Shown: one piece after another, positions 1-11,069 of the stretch
Layout of the letters: the number at the start of each line of letters is the position of its first letter
How positions within the stretch are numbered: the stretch's first letter is position 1
Assembly (NCBI GenBank): GCA_015657535.1
Contig: JADHZB010000873.1
Span: 4,513-40,705 of the forward strand
Source of the DNA: Nephromyces sp. MM_2019
Lineage: Eukaryota > Apicomplexa > Aconoidasida > Nephromycida
Direction: 5' to 3'
Length of the DNA stretch: 36,193 bases
Translations under genes and position numbers: made by a program
The notes under the pieces: generated by a model
Database searches by the model: none
The model's input: the letters and a program-made list of their open reading frames with translations, nothing else
What the model was told of the DNA's origin: nothing

Positions 1-27
1 TATATATATATATATATATATATATAT
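1..27. repeat. (TA)n microsatellite at the left edge
   Basis: An uninterrupted TA dinucleotide tract opens the window. It lies inside the truncated intron of the XPD gene, which continues beyond the left edge. No coding potential. Confidence 0.95.
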
Positions 28-357
28 CCACATGTGTTGTGGATATATATGAATGATTAAGCTTGTATATGGATAGATGGATGTATTTGGGTAAATGTAT
101 GAATTTTAAGAAAATGTGTTTGGGTGTATGATTATATGTGGATATGTATATTTGATAGCTTGTGCGTGCTTGGTTGGATGTACTAAACTATATGTATATA
201 TGATTTGGATGTGCAAAAAGGTGTATGTATGTATGTATTTAGATGAATTAATTAATATGTATGTGTTTACATGTATAGATGTATTAAGGTGCATGTGTAT
301 GTGTCTTTAGATGTATTTATGTAAATTATAGGTGTTTATGTTTGTGAGTAAGGTTAC
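28..357 (-). other. partial intron of the XPD gene, low-complexity
   Basis: This stretch follows the donor of the last visible XPD exon (sense GTAACC, starting at 357). On the plus strand it is C-poor and built from TGTA/TATG/GATG-like words. The next XPD block expected after the last exon, ending in the DEAH box, is not present in any frame. The intron therefore runs off the window. Open frames on both strands here are repeat artefacts. Confidence 0.75.
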
Positions 358-3210
358 CTGTGATACTTTAGGGTCGAGGATGTATTGATAATTCAGTACA
401 ACAACATTTGCTACTTGGATAAGACGTCTAGATGCAAAGTAGGGGCAAATTGGAGTTATTTTTCCAATACGAGGGTTATTCCAATTTGCACACAATTTCT
501 TAATATCTTCAATAGTGTACACACCTATTTTGAATAGTATAATTTACATAGAATAATCGTCCCAAAATATATTCTCTTTAATTAATTTTTGGGTGTGAAT
601 AAGGTTGAAACAAAGTTAACATACTCCAATGAAATTATCATAAAATATATAATATGTAATGAATATAGTATATAATATAGAGTTCATAATATAGAGTGTA
701 TAGTGTAAGGTTTAAGGTTAATAGTGTAGAGTATAACAAATAGAGTATGTCATATAGAGTATATCATATAGAGCATAATGTGTAAACTATATAATATAAA
801 GTATATAGTATTTAATAAAAAGTATGTAAAATAGAGTATAGATAGTTTATAAATTAGAGTATATAATTTAGAGTATATAAAATAGAGTATATAAAGTAGA
901 GTATAGATAGTATATAATATGGAGTATAAAATAAAAAGCGTGTAAAGAGAGTATCTAATGTAAGGATAGTTTTTGTGATATAAACTTTAAAATTATAATT
1001 AATTTTAGATTTGGTCAAACCTGAACGAAATATAGAGTTGGACCAGTATTGTTCAAACCGTTCAAAATATTCACATAAGCCATCTGGAAATTTCCCTGTA
1101 GAGAAAAATGAGAACATTCATTTATGTTAAATATGTGCCAATAATTGGTGTATACATTCGATAACTTAATAAACATGATTAAGTGCTGTTATTACACATG
1201 TTATATATAATAAGTTAAATATAAATCAATGAGTGATAATTAACAATATATATTGTAATTCCCTAACGACTAAAAATCTTTTAAAAGAAGAACAGATTAT
1301 TACTTATATAGTTTACACATTAAATATATAGTAAAGATATATAAGTAAGGTATATACTAAATTAAGATGAATTATATAAAAGAAAATTTGTATATACAAC
1401 ATAAATGAGCGTAGATGTATAGAAATTTTATAATATATTGAAATTAATTCTATAAACAGTGTATTGCATCTCCTATATAAAGTAAAATAGTTGGATTATA
1501 AATGTGTAATAAATTAAAAATAAATATCATCGTTATAACCTGATGAACAACCTGATTCACCCTGACCTAAGTCCTCTATATCTGGTGTAGAATTTTCTGT
1601 ATTTATAGAAATTGTCGAGTTCAATTTTTGTCTTACCCAAGGAGCAGTCATTTTTCTACCTGGGATTTCACATATAGATACATGTGTGTGTAGGTTATAA
1701 ATTTTATTGAGATTACAGATATTTATAAAGCTGAGAGAGGCATATATACAGAGTGAGTAATAGCACTCTTATAGTAAAAATGTGGCAACAATATAGTGAT
1801 AGAAAATATGAATTATAAGGATTTCAAATGCTATCATTAAGCACAAAGTAAGGATCCTGATATAAATCGTTTATCTTACAATGCTCATCAATTTTCTCTC
1901 TATCCGCTAAGTGGTTTACACCTGGGTGGATACACATATTGCGTCGAGCAGATAGCCCAAGGCCTAAAATGTGCCCTCGTCCTAAATATCAAAAAGTAAA
2001 TAAGTTATAGCGGTGATAGTAATGTGATAAATATATAATAAAGAAGAATCTTTGTACTTATATACAGACTCATCAACAAATCAAATGGTTAAAAATTGTA
2101 ATTCTAGTTATCACCCAGGCAAATTAAAAAGGATCTTTTAATATTCACTTTTACGTACTAATAAGCTCAGCTTTGCTTAATTGCTCTTCTTTCACATCTG
2201 TAGGCTTGTTATTATCACCCGTATTCACTGGCTCAACTTTTACAGAATCGTTAAGGATTTTAAGTTGTTGAATTTGATAGTCAACAACTTTCCTAAGTTC
2301 AAGTAATGCTTTTTCCATTTCAGGTACCGTTCGAGTACAATAAATCAATTTCCCAGTCGATGGATGGGCCAACTGATAACTTGTGATAAGTGAAAATAGT
2401 GATACTGTCTTGCCTGGAATTAAAAATAATGTAAAAAAATTATTCACAGGAAATATTTGTGCTTGCATATATAGATAGATGATGCGAATAATCATTCTTG
2501 ATGGTATGTACATTTCAATTTCAACAGTTCAATAGTATATATATATAGCAACTTCCGAGACTGAGTTTATACATATATGTGTGTAAATTGGTATTTGTGT
2601 CTGTGTGTATGTATGTATGAATACATGTGTATATGTATGTATGTATAAATATGTGTATGTATGAATTGATACATGCTTATATATGTGCAAATGTGTGTGC
2701 CTATGCATGTGCGTATGTTTGTATGTGTGTATGTGTGCATGTGTGTGTATGTGGGTGCGTGTGTATGTGTGTGTGTGCGTACTTATATATAGTATTAGTG
2801 AATTTAGGAGTATATACATATGTATGTGTGGATTTAAATGAATGTATATGTATTTGTATGTTTAAATATGAAATATGTGAGTATAAACTGATGGATTCGT
2901 CTATATAAATATGCCTATGTAACCCAAGGAACTGGGAAGAATTGAGCTAATCAGATATGTATAAAGTAGAGCTATTCTGCTAGGTTATTTCCGCCATGAG
3001 TCAAGTTATCGATGTTATTAAAGCATAAAGAAAAATATAGACACCCTCGAAAAAACAAAGCATCTAACCTGTGCCAGTAGGCATTTCTAATACTCCATGG
3101 CCTTTAGCATCCAGAATTCGTTTTAGATAGAGCATATAGGCATATTGCTCTGGGTAAATAAAATCATATGGGAAATAGACCGCCAGGTCCTCAATCTGTA
3201 GTTTTACCAT
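358..3210 (-). CDS. ERCC2: TFIIH/NER DNA helicase XPD (ERCC2/Rad3 family), 5' part only
   Basis: This is the 5'-to-3' DNA helicase of TFIIH, used in nucleotide excision repair and promoter opening. Exons: 3069-3210, 2159-2413, 1880-1981, 1540-1659, 1021-1095 and 358-524, giving 287 residues; the rest lies left of the window. The N-terminus matches XPD closely ([11 protein letters not shown], residues 12-22; [12 protein letters not shown], 33-44) and leads into Walker A MPTGTGKT (43-50), which is split by intron 1. [13 protein letters not shown] is helicase motif Ia. The four iron-sulphur-cluster cysteines are all present: C149, C167, C214 and C258 (CPYF). They are spread over exons 3 to 6, and [12 protein letters not shown] follows. 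Two lineage-specific hydrophilic insertions are seen, one at the end of exon 2 and one in exon 4. The donor of exon 4 is the least certain boundary because several in-frame G/GT sites exist. The start is the only ATG before the conserved block. Confidence 0.95.
600..935. repeat. degenerate ~12-base repeat (TAGAGTATATA-like) in an XPD intron
   Basis: Within the intron between 525 and 1020, the word TAGAGTATA and close variants recur many times between about 660 and 935 with irregular spacing (for example near 726, 745, 757, 832, 856, 870, 885, 899 and 920). It is an imperfect tandem-like array rather than a clean microsatellite. It lies in a spliced-out region and codes for nothing I can recognise. 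Confidence 0.7.
2540..2905. repeat. TG/TATG-rich low-complexity tract in an XPD intron
   Basis: The plus strand is a run of TGTA, TATG and TGTG words and is almost free of C. In the sense orientation of XPD (minus) it is therefore CA/TA-rich and G-poor. It occupies the centre of the 655-base first intron (2414-3068). Both strands give long but meaningless open frames of His/Thr/Tyr or Cys/Val/Met repeats. Confidence 0.9.
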
Positions 3211-4557
3211 ATCTGTTGTTTTTTATAGCTCTAAATTCTAAAGGCTTGTGTAGTTGAATTGATGGATGATGAGTTCTAAATTTGAATAGGTAATATGTAG
3301 TCTTGAAGTAGCTACTAATATCTAGGGCTCAATGCAGAATTAATCATTTAGAAAACAACTAAATAGCTTACAGAAGTTTTTACGAGTGATTTTTTAAATC
3401 CTGCTTGGAAAGTCGAAGAAATCGCATGCAATTCATTAGTCAAGATTTGCCCATTATAAGTTTTTTGAAACCATATATAATGAATAATGGGGCTGTGGTT
3501 CTAGCGTATTCTCCGACTTTTGTTTATATGTGTGTGCTTAAACATTAAAATAGCATTACTCTAGCACATCGCTAGTAATAATGGTGTAAATAGCATCTTT
3601 TGAATAGTGTTTGATTTCTTATACTTTTTCAATTCAACTTTTTAAAGCTAAAATACCTACTCAATACGATTGATGGGATAGCATAATGATTATGGCTATA
3701 CGTACGATGCCAAACCTCAAAAAATGCTCAATAAATAAAGAATGTTTGCAAAGTTTGAATATATCTTAGGACTTACTATGACTGCGGATAATAAATTGTT
3801 TTATATTAATTCTATAAACGTTTTCCATTTAGAATTTTGGTACTGGGATCAATCCAATTCAATCACACTAGAAAACATTTTGAGCTCATCTCCTTCGAAA
3901 CAAGATCGAAATAACTTGTGAAATAAATTTGTAATTAAGCAATTAATATAGAAACTAATTTCATTCATACTATTGAATCACTTTGAAGTGAATTACAATT
4001 GTTCCTATCCCAGAGGATCTTTGTTCAATAGAGAAACGAGCTTAGCCAATTACTTAAGCACAAGTGCCACCACAATCAAAAAGAAATCAACACAACTAAA
4101 ATTCTTGTGTAAACAAAGATATTAAAATTATATCAATTGCTGCAAAAAATTTGGGGTTTTGACTACAATTTAATCTCAATTAAATAAAACTCATTAAAAA
4201 GCTTCAAAAATCATTCGTGAATTCAATTCGAAAGGAAGGAATACTTTAAATTTGCAAAAGGTTTGATGAAGCTCTTGGAAAAAAGGGTTTCAAAAAAAAG
4301 TTCTTAATCATATTGTGACATGAGAGTTTCCATCCAAAGGGTTTCAAAATGTTTGGAATCTAATTTTATCTTATTTGATGGTTTGCACCATTGAAATTAT
4401 AACAATGGGAAATATACAAAGTTTTAAGATTGAAATAGATATTTTGTAAGCATCAGAAGTTGTGTAAAGGAAAATTAGTTAGGGCTTCTAAAACTTCAAA
4501 AATGTTTGAGGATTTAATTTGAAGCAATTTATAGCATAAATTCTCAATCTTCAATTT
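3211..4557. other. intergenic spacer upstream of XPD
   Basis: About 1.35 kb between the XPD start codon and the 3' end of the WD40 gene, both on minus. It must hold the XPD promoter and the WD40 3' untranslated region. It is AT-rich with frequent stops in all frames. I see no conserved protein, RNA gene or repeat. Confidence 0.6.
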
Positions 4558-6938
4558 TTAATCGATCCTAATTAATTGTAACTTTGGATTTTCCATAAAA
4601 TCCGTATAAGAATAATTTAAACCTGATGGTTGTTTAATATTCGAATTCTCATCTGTTGAGTAATAATTGCTAGTCTGCCTAGATGATATTTGACTGGGGC
4701 ACAAAGCTATTGCAGCTACTTGTACAGATCGACTATTTTTACCTATAAGGACATTGAAATAAAATAACGATCTAAAATGTGTCAGATTTGTATAAATCAC
4801 TGAATAAGTATTTCATTGAATGATGCCAATTTATAAATAATTTAATTTAAAAAATTTTAGCTATTGGAAATGAGAGATTCGTTTGGGAGCTAGTCAGAGG
4901 TAAGTTCAAGGTGTTGATAAGTGATATTTCTTTGAATAGTAGCTTTATTGTAATATTAATATTGAGAAATCTTAAGATAGTTAACAGTGTGTAAGCTTAT
5001 AGATTAGTTCGGAATGCTTTCAAGCTTATAAAACTAATATAGTTAAATTACTCTTGTAATTGAAGGTGATATAGATGTATATAGTATTCGATCCTAGGCT
5101 TTAAGACATACCTTGATATCCAGTATGTGCAATATCAAAAGCAGTAATCATATTCCTCGAGTACCAATTGGTGTTTGGCCTAATATTTGGGACCGAGTTT
5201 ACGTCATAAACCCCTTTGATAGCAAGTTGACTATCACTCTGTGGAGAACGTCCCAAGAATTGGGGAATATCCCATATCTAGTAGATAGTTGATTGTATAA
5301 TATGAATAGGGAGTGGAATGCTATATTAATTATTTAAAATTTATTGTTAAATTAATTTTATTACAAAAGTTAATTGTAAAAAGGATACATAAATAACTAA
5401 TAAGCTATCTGATATACCTCTACAACACCTTCCTCATATGCTGTTAGAAGGTTTGTTGGTTTCAATGGGTTAACTAGTGCAGATACTATGCTTTTATTTG
5501 GAGAAATATCTAAAATTATAAGAGAAATATAGATTTGTAAAATTGGATAAATAAGCAGATTTCTAACCAAATGGTATCTTCTTATTAGAAGCCTTGGATG
5601 TTGAAAGTTGTCGCATATCATGTATAGATAAAGATGAAGTTCGTTGATTAAGTTGCTGAATAGGAAAAACTCATAATAAAGTTGATAAGAGTGTAAAAAG
5701 TATAAAGTTATTAAGTGTCAGCTACATTATTATAGAAAATAAAGCTCGTGAAATATTGAAACTCACCATTATATACTGATCTGAAGCTGGGGTATGTAAC
5801 CATGATAAGGTTGAAAACTCCAATTTTGGAGGGGAGTCGATCTATCGAGAAGCAAATAAGTGTAATATATGTGTGCACTAATAAAGCCGATAGAAACATT
5901 TGATAGAAATACTAATTAAACAAGCCAAAGCATGGTTGATAGAGTATAATCTTACTGTCAGTGGGTAAAGTGGTTCTCTGTCATCGATTAAGTAGAGGTC
6001 ACCATTCCCAAGAGAAATGGCAATTATATGATCGGTGCTACCGTATTTAACATCACAAACAGGCATTACTCTCGAGTCCAAAACTTTCTTCAAAGGAGAA
6101 TTGGAAGAGGATATCTGTGACGTATAAGAGTTTTCATTGTTGGTAGCTTGTGGAAAGGACTTTGGAGAAAGAAGAGATGATGATATAGCCTTTACTACGT
6201 CAACATGAGAGTTTGATTTCAAGTCCCACTTAGTAACCTTTCCATCAATCCCTGTACTCAAAATATGGTGAGGATTGATCTTTGACCAATCAGAACCCAA
6301 ATATGGGCATATAATGTCATCGGTATGATTTTTTGATTTCAAGTTTGTTTCTGATGAATGATAATTAATTGGGAAATAGATAAGGAAGCTCAGAAATTTG
6401 CTGGATATAATGGATAACCTTTAAAAGTGGGAGTTGGAAGAGTTTGAATATGCTTTCCATTCTTGTAAAGCTTAATAGTATCCGATAAAGTCAAGAAGCA
6501 CAACTCTTCAGACAATTCCTTAAAAGAGAAGTTAGAAATGATATTTTGATAGCATTTTAAGTATATGGCTAGTAAGATATTAACATTAGATAAAATTGTT
6601 TATCAACGTTGCATTCATGATGCAGTGAATCTCTGTAAATTAAAAATCAAAAACAGCCGAAATAGATTTATGACTACCTTTGCCAAAGCCCATTGGATTT
6701 TTGTAACAGGAAAAGGTAATCCAAAACGAGATATTAATGAAAATTTACCCTCTTGGGCTTCGAATTTGTAGAGATCCAGTAGCTGTGTGTCACAAGGCCT
6801 ATATGAAGAACAAGCTATGAAGAGGTTATTGTTTTTGGTGATATGTGGGCCAATAGAGGCTTGGTCGATTAGGAAAGGAGTTTCAAACTCGCATATGGCC
6901 AACTTGCCGTCCTGTTCAATTCTTCCTTGAGGACTCAT
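4558..6938 (-). CDS. DCAF7: WD40-repeat scaffold, DCAF7/WDR68 (LWD/TTG1) family, divergent
   Basis: Family members are WD40 scaffolds that bind DYRK-type kinases and serve as DDB1-CUL4 substrate receptors. Eight exons: 6678-6938, 6419-6518, 5956-6350, 5767-5841, 5568-5655, 5418-5509, 5112-5277 and 4558-4742, giving 453 residues. The order of blocks follows DCAF7. CEFETPFLIDQASIG comes first, then PFPVTKIQWA, then DWSKINPHHILSTGIDGKV with a following WDL, then MPVCDVKYG, then LSIHDMR (at the LDVR position), and finally VVEIWDIPQF (at the ALIWDIQQM position, about residue 335). The human protein has 342 residues; the extra length is Ser/Asn-rich inserts in exon 3 and a C-terminal tail. The start is the first in-frame ATG before the conserved N-terminal strand. 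The assignment rests on remembered family similarity, and another seven-blade WD40 family remains possible. Confidence 0.75.
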
Positions 6939-7889
6939 GAGATCATACAATTGTTCATTTAATATGTAAGCAGGATTGAAATATCTAGAACTTTACAGAG
7001 ATAATTGCTGACAAATTGAAATCATTGAGAGATGATAAAGTCTTACTTTACTATATTCATTTCATAGTTTCTGGACCAAATAAATTTTAAATATTTTAAA
7101 TCAATCTGAGTAACAGATTAAGTGGATTAGAATTGGCTGTATGTGTATATGATTATGCAATTTATACTTTATGAGACTTACATATAACCAATCAAATGAT
7201 GTTACCTAATTAAGGCTCCAATACAAACTAATGTTTGGTTCATAGCTCATTAACTCAAACTTGTCAGTAATAAGTAGTAGTTTGCGTACATAATAGGTTG
7301 CACATAACTAATAAGCTAATGGATTATGATAGGGTATACGCACACCAAACTATCATTTGGTTCTTCTAATAAATTTGCAAATCAACAACAACCATGAATT
7401 CTCGCTTGCGTATTGATCTTATAATAATTTAAACGTACTTTTTTAAGGCTAATAGTGTTTATTGTTTGCTGTATGAAATATCATTTGAAATTGATGTATC
7501 AAACTTTTTCACAACAATATTAATCAGATAAAAAAGATGTTGCTTATATATATTCTAATTTACATGCTCAAAGACCAGTATAATTTAAATCAAAATTAAG
7601 ATTTACTTATTATAATCAGTTTACTAGTTAGTATAATTTAAAGGATAAATTAGTGAAATAACAATAGCTATCTGTCCACCCTTGCCTGGGAGATAGACTT
7701 TACTTAAATTTCATAAAAATTCAGGAGTTTTTTATATATTTAGAGAATTATTCATTCTATAAATAAAATTGATCATCTTTCAAATGTCTTGTGAAGTTGT
7801 TGTTATTTAAAAGATTGAATGCAATAACACTCATTTTACGTTTTCTATTTAGATGTGATCTTATTATCTTCCTAATTAGAATGAAAAAT
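6939..7889. other. intergenic spacer
   Basis: About 950 bases between the start of the WD40 gene and the 3' end of the PH-domain gene. AT-rich, with no coding pattern, RNA gene or notable repeat seen. Confidence 0.55.
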
Positions 7890-9880
7890 TCATGCATTTC
7901 CAGTTTTCAATTTATTAAGTTGTTTCTTTTGGTTAATAGCAGTTCTTAGAAAAAATACGAATCCATTCCTCCTTTCTTCCTCCCTATCATAAGCAAAAAT
8001 ATTCATATTATGATTTTATCCGGAAAATGATTTCATTATCTGATGTAAATTATAAAAATTTATTCCTATATTGATGCAAACTTACAAAAAAATTAAAGAC
8101 AAAGAGCGATGGTTCGGTAACAAAAGGACTGTACAAAGAGTTGCACTTGGACTGTAATTAAGTTAAAAAGTTTCATTCATCTTATTACTTGAAAAATGAT
8201 AAAAATTTAATAGATAACCTTCCAATGTCCGTGTTTTTGGAAGCTAAACTCTCTAATGCTTTAAATTCCCTTGAGGGAGCTCCTTTACCCATAATTACTT
8301 CAGATATTTTATCTATTTCTATTTCTCTTTCCATCTTAACTTGTGAACGAGTGTGAGCTTGGGTCATTCTCAGGTGCTTTTAAATTAAGTTGAAAATTTA
8401 TTCAATTATAGTAAATTCGAGAAAAAAATTAAATATAAATTTTTTCATCATAATTGTAGCTTACCTTTTCATTGACATACAAAACCCGGATAAATTTATT
8501 TCCGAAAGCATTAACCTATGAATTTTAAAGTTTATTATTATGCTTGCAAAACTCCTCTTATAAGTATGACATAAATAACCTTAACGAGTTTTACTCCATC
8601 CTTGTAAGCTTGAGCCATATCTAAATACCAGCTGGAAAGATTTTGTTTCATAAAATCCTTTTGCATTTGGTCTAATAAAAAGACAATTAGTGCGAAATAA
8701 AAAAATATATCTAATGAAAGCTTTAAGTTTTTATTACAGATATATGATTCCTCAGCTATGTATTCTTCATCTTCGTCCTCGTCTTCAAATTTTTCAGTTT
8801 CTGCTGCTTGAGAGTCTTTATTTTCTATTTTAGATGTTATCATTAATTCAATTGGAATATAATAGTAATTAGTTTACATTATTTTGGTCAAAAAGGTGAT
8901 ACAAACAAAATTTTAATCCAAATTAGAAAAATTTATTGTGTTTTACCTTCTTCATTCGTAGGAAGGGCTTCTTGGGTTATAATGCCTTCATCAGCCATTT
9001 TTGTAGACTAAAATAGATTGAACAAGTTTGAATAATTATGTATGTTTTATTTTTATAAATTCTGCTTGCAAATTTACCTCTTCTTCAATCTTTTGCATTT
9101 CTTCAAGCATTTTCTCTTCAAGAATAGGGGTAATTTCTTGTGCAGGAGCTGTAGCCATATCTGAGAGTATTAAAAAATAAATCATTAAACATATCAGGTA
9201 TTCAAACTTCACTAATTCATAATACCTTGGTGAGCTTTTGATTGTCCCCATTCATCATCATCTGATGCCTCATCCTCACCTTTTACTTTACCCAAAATTT
9301 GTTTTATCTTTTGAGCACTCTCAACTGATTTTATTTATTTATAAAACATTGTGTTTGGTTATAAAGTATGAACTGATAAGGCGCTAGAAAGACTGTTTTA
9401 GCAGCATTGGAATTAATATTTATGTTTCAGATATTGTGGTTCTTGAAGCTTCATTAGAATTTCTAGCTAATATTTTCCCAAATTTGTTATTATATTCTTA
9501 CACTAACCATCTGCAATTTTTTGGAATCTCTGGGACAATTTAAATACGGAATTTCGTGCATCAGCCTGATGATTATTTCAGAATTTAAGATATTAAATAA
9601 TATTTAAACACTCTTGAGTCCTTAGCTAACCTTTACACTCTTATCTCCTTGAGAAATAAAGTGAATAGCATTTGCATCGACCTTTATACGCTGTGCACGA
9701 AGCTTTTCAATTAATTCCTAAGATTTTAAAATTTTCAAAATGTTTTGCTATCATCTTTCCTTAATAAGTTTTAAATAATTAAAACTAATTTTGTTTACAA
9801 GAGACCAAATAAATTGTTCATTTAATTACATAATATAGAATTTTTACCCCCGCACTCTTCTTTCTAACTGCTGATGTCAT
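7890..9880 (-). CDS. coiled-coil protein with C-terminal PH-like domain
   Basis: Function unknown. Twelve short exons: 9848-9880, 9631-9717, 9508-9565, 9226-9324, 9078-9160, 8947-9007, 8738-8824, 8580-8671, 8465-8515, 8219-8376, 8086-8151 and 7890-7983. All phases agree and total 322 residues. The N-terminal half (1-170) is charged and predicted helical (ELIEKLRAQRIKVDANAI; VFKLSQRFQKIAD; EEKMLEEMQKIEEE) and ends in an acidic run. Residues about 183-313 have PH-domain architecture. Basic strands (DGVKLVKVNAFGNKFIRVLY) come first, then KMEREIEIDKISEVIMGKG, then the late strands TLCTVLLLPNHRSLSLIF, then an amphipathic closing helix (EEERRNGFVFFLRTAI). The last two exons were found because splicing at GTTATC (8218) and GTAAGT (8085) completes the PH fold. 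Without them the gene would stop early, at about 8185. A membrane or lipid contact role is inference only. Confidence 0.8.
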
Positions 9881-11069
9881 TGTTTTTATAAACGGTGTGT
9901 AATTAAGCTTTCAATTTATGAGGCTTCTTGGCAGTCTGTATATTATGTGTATAGTCGAGATACTAAAGAATCTGAGAAACAACTTTGTATGACTTAAGAA
10001 AGTCAACAAGATATATTCGTTGAAAATATTATCTGATCAAAGCTAAATTATTTTATGGTTTCAATCAAAGCCAAAATTTTTTGTATTTGCCGATAAAATT
10101 TTTATGTCATATCAGCAGTGGGCATATATGCAATCAATCTTTACTCTAAATCTCAATAATTCAAAATATTGAGAAGTAATATCCCTTAACTTAAATATTT
10201 GCTCTTTAATTTTTGCCAATAATTAAAACAAGATTTAACCAAATGTTTCTTATTTGCTAACACAATGAACGCTAACTACAATTTCATTTTATTGACCTTG
10301 TTAGTTTTTTATTTATTCTAGCTATATTAAATTTTCAAATCAAAATAACTTTATTAACCTACTTAATTATAGGTTGTTGTAGCAGTTAAAACATGACTAT
10401 TCTTAAAAGCCTACTCAATATAGCTTTTTATATTAGTTGTTTAGAAATCAAACCTTAATCAAATTATATAAGATTTAGTTGAATATAAAGTCATAATGCA
10501 AAATCAAGCCTTTTAACTTCATCTAAAGATTGCTCTGAAATAAGATCAAAAAGGTTTTTTGCAAGTTATATAATTCTTATCGTTGAAGTAATGAAAATTT
10601 TCTTTTTCAAATTTTATTATATATTTGCTTAAAATTATAAATAAATTTTATCTATCTCTCATGAATTCTATAATTGAACACGACTCCTAAAACTTCCATT
10701 TGTGAGTGCACTTTAATATAATATTTAACTAAATTTTTGAAATTTATTAGGATTTTTAATGATTGTTTATAGTTAACAGGGTCTAGTTTGTGTCTAGATA
10801 ATTTACCTTTGAAACGGGAAACTTAGTTTAACAATTCAAGGTGTTGTTTATATTAAATTGAAATCGAAACTTGCTTTAAAATCATAATTATTTTATAAAT
10901 AGAGAAATATAAAATAGCTACAATTTTGACTGTTATGAAAATTCTTTAACAAGTGATAGCCTTAAAAAGTCGAGAAAGCTTTAAGGGGCATGATTTATTT
11001 GAGCGTTCTTAGAAAATTTCCAAAGACTCTTGGGCTCTTTCATTAAAGCAATAGTTAGGAAAAAGCATC
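9881..11069. other. intergenic spacer
   Basis: About 1.2 kb of AT-rich sequence between the PH-domain gene start and the end of the long Asn-rich gene. Stops occur in all frames. I see no conserved protein, RNA gene or repeat. Confidence 0.55.

Noticed and set aside
106..310. Open frames on both strands in the first 310 bases
   Set aside because: Both come from TGTA/TATG repeats and carry no protein pattern; the region is XPD intron.
2529..2908. 96- and 93-residue frames of His/Thr/Tyr or Cys/Val/Met repeats
   Set aside because: Translation of a dinucleotide-like repeat inside XPD intron 1.
6565..6771. 68-residue plus-strand frame
   Set aside because: Antisense to exon 1 of the WD40 gene and the adjoining intron; no independent similarity.
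8185..8218. Early stop that would end the PH-domain protein after LSIKFLSFFK
   Set aside because: A donor at 8218 leads to two more exons that complete the PH fold, so this is intron sequence.
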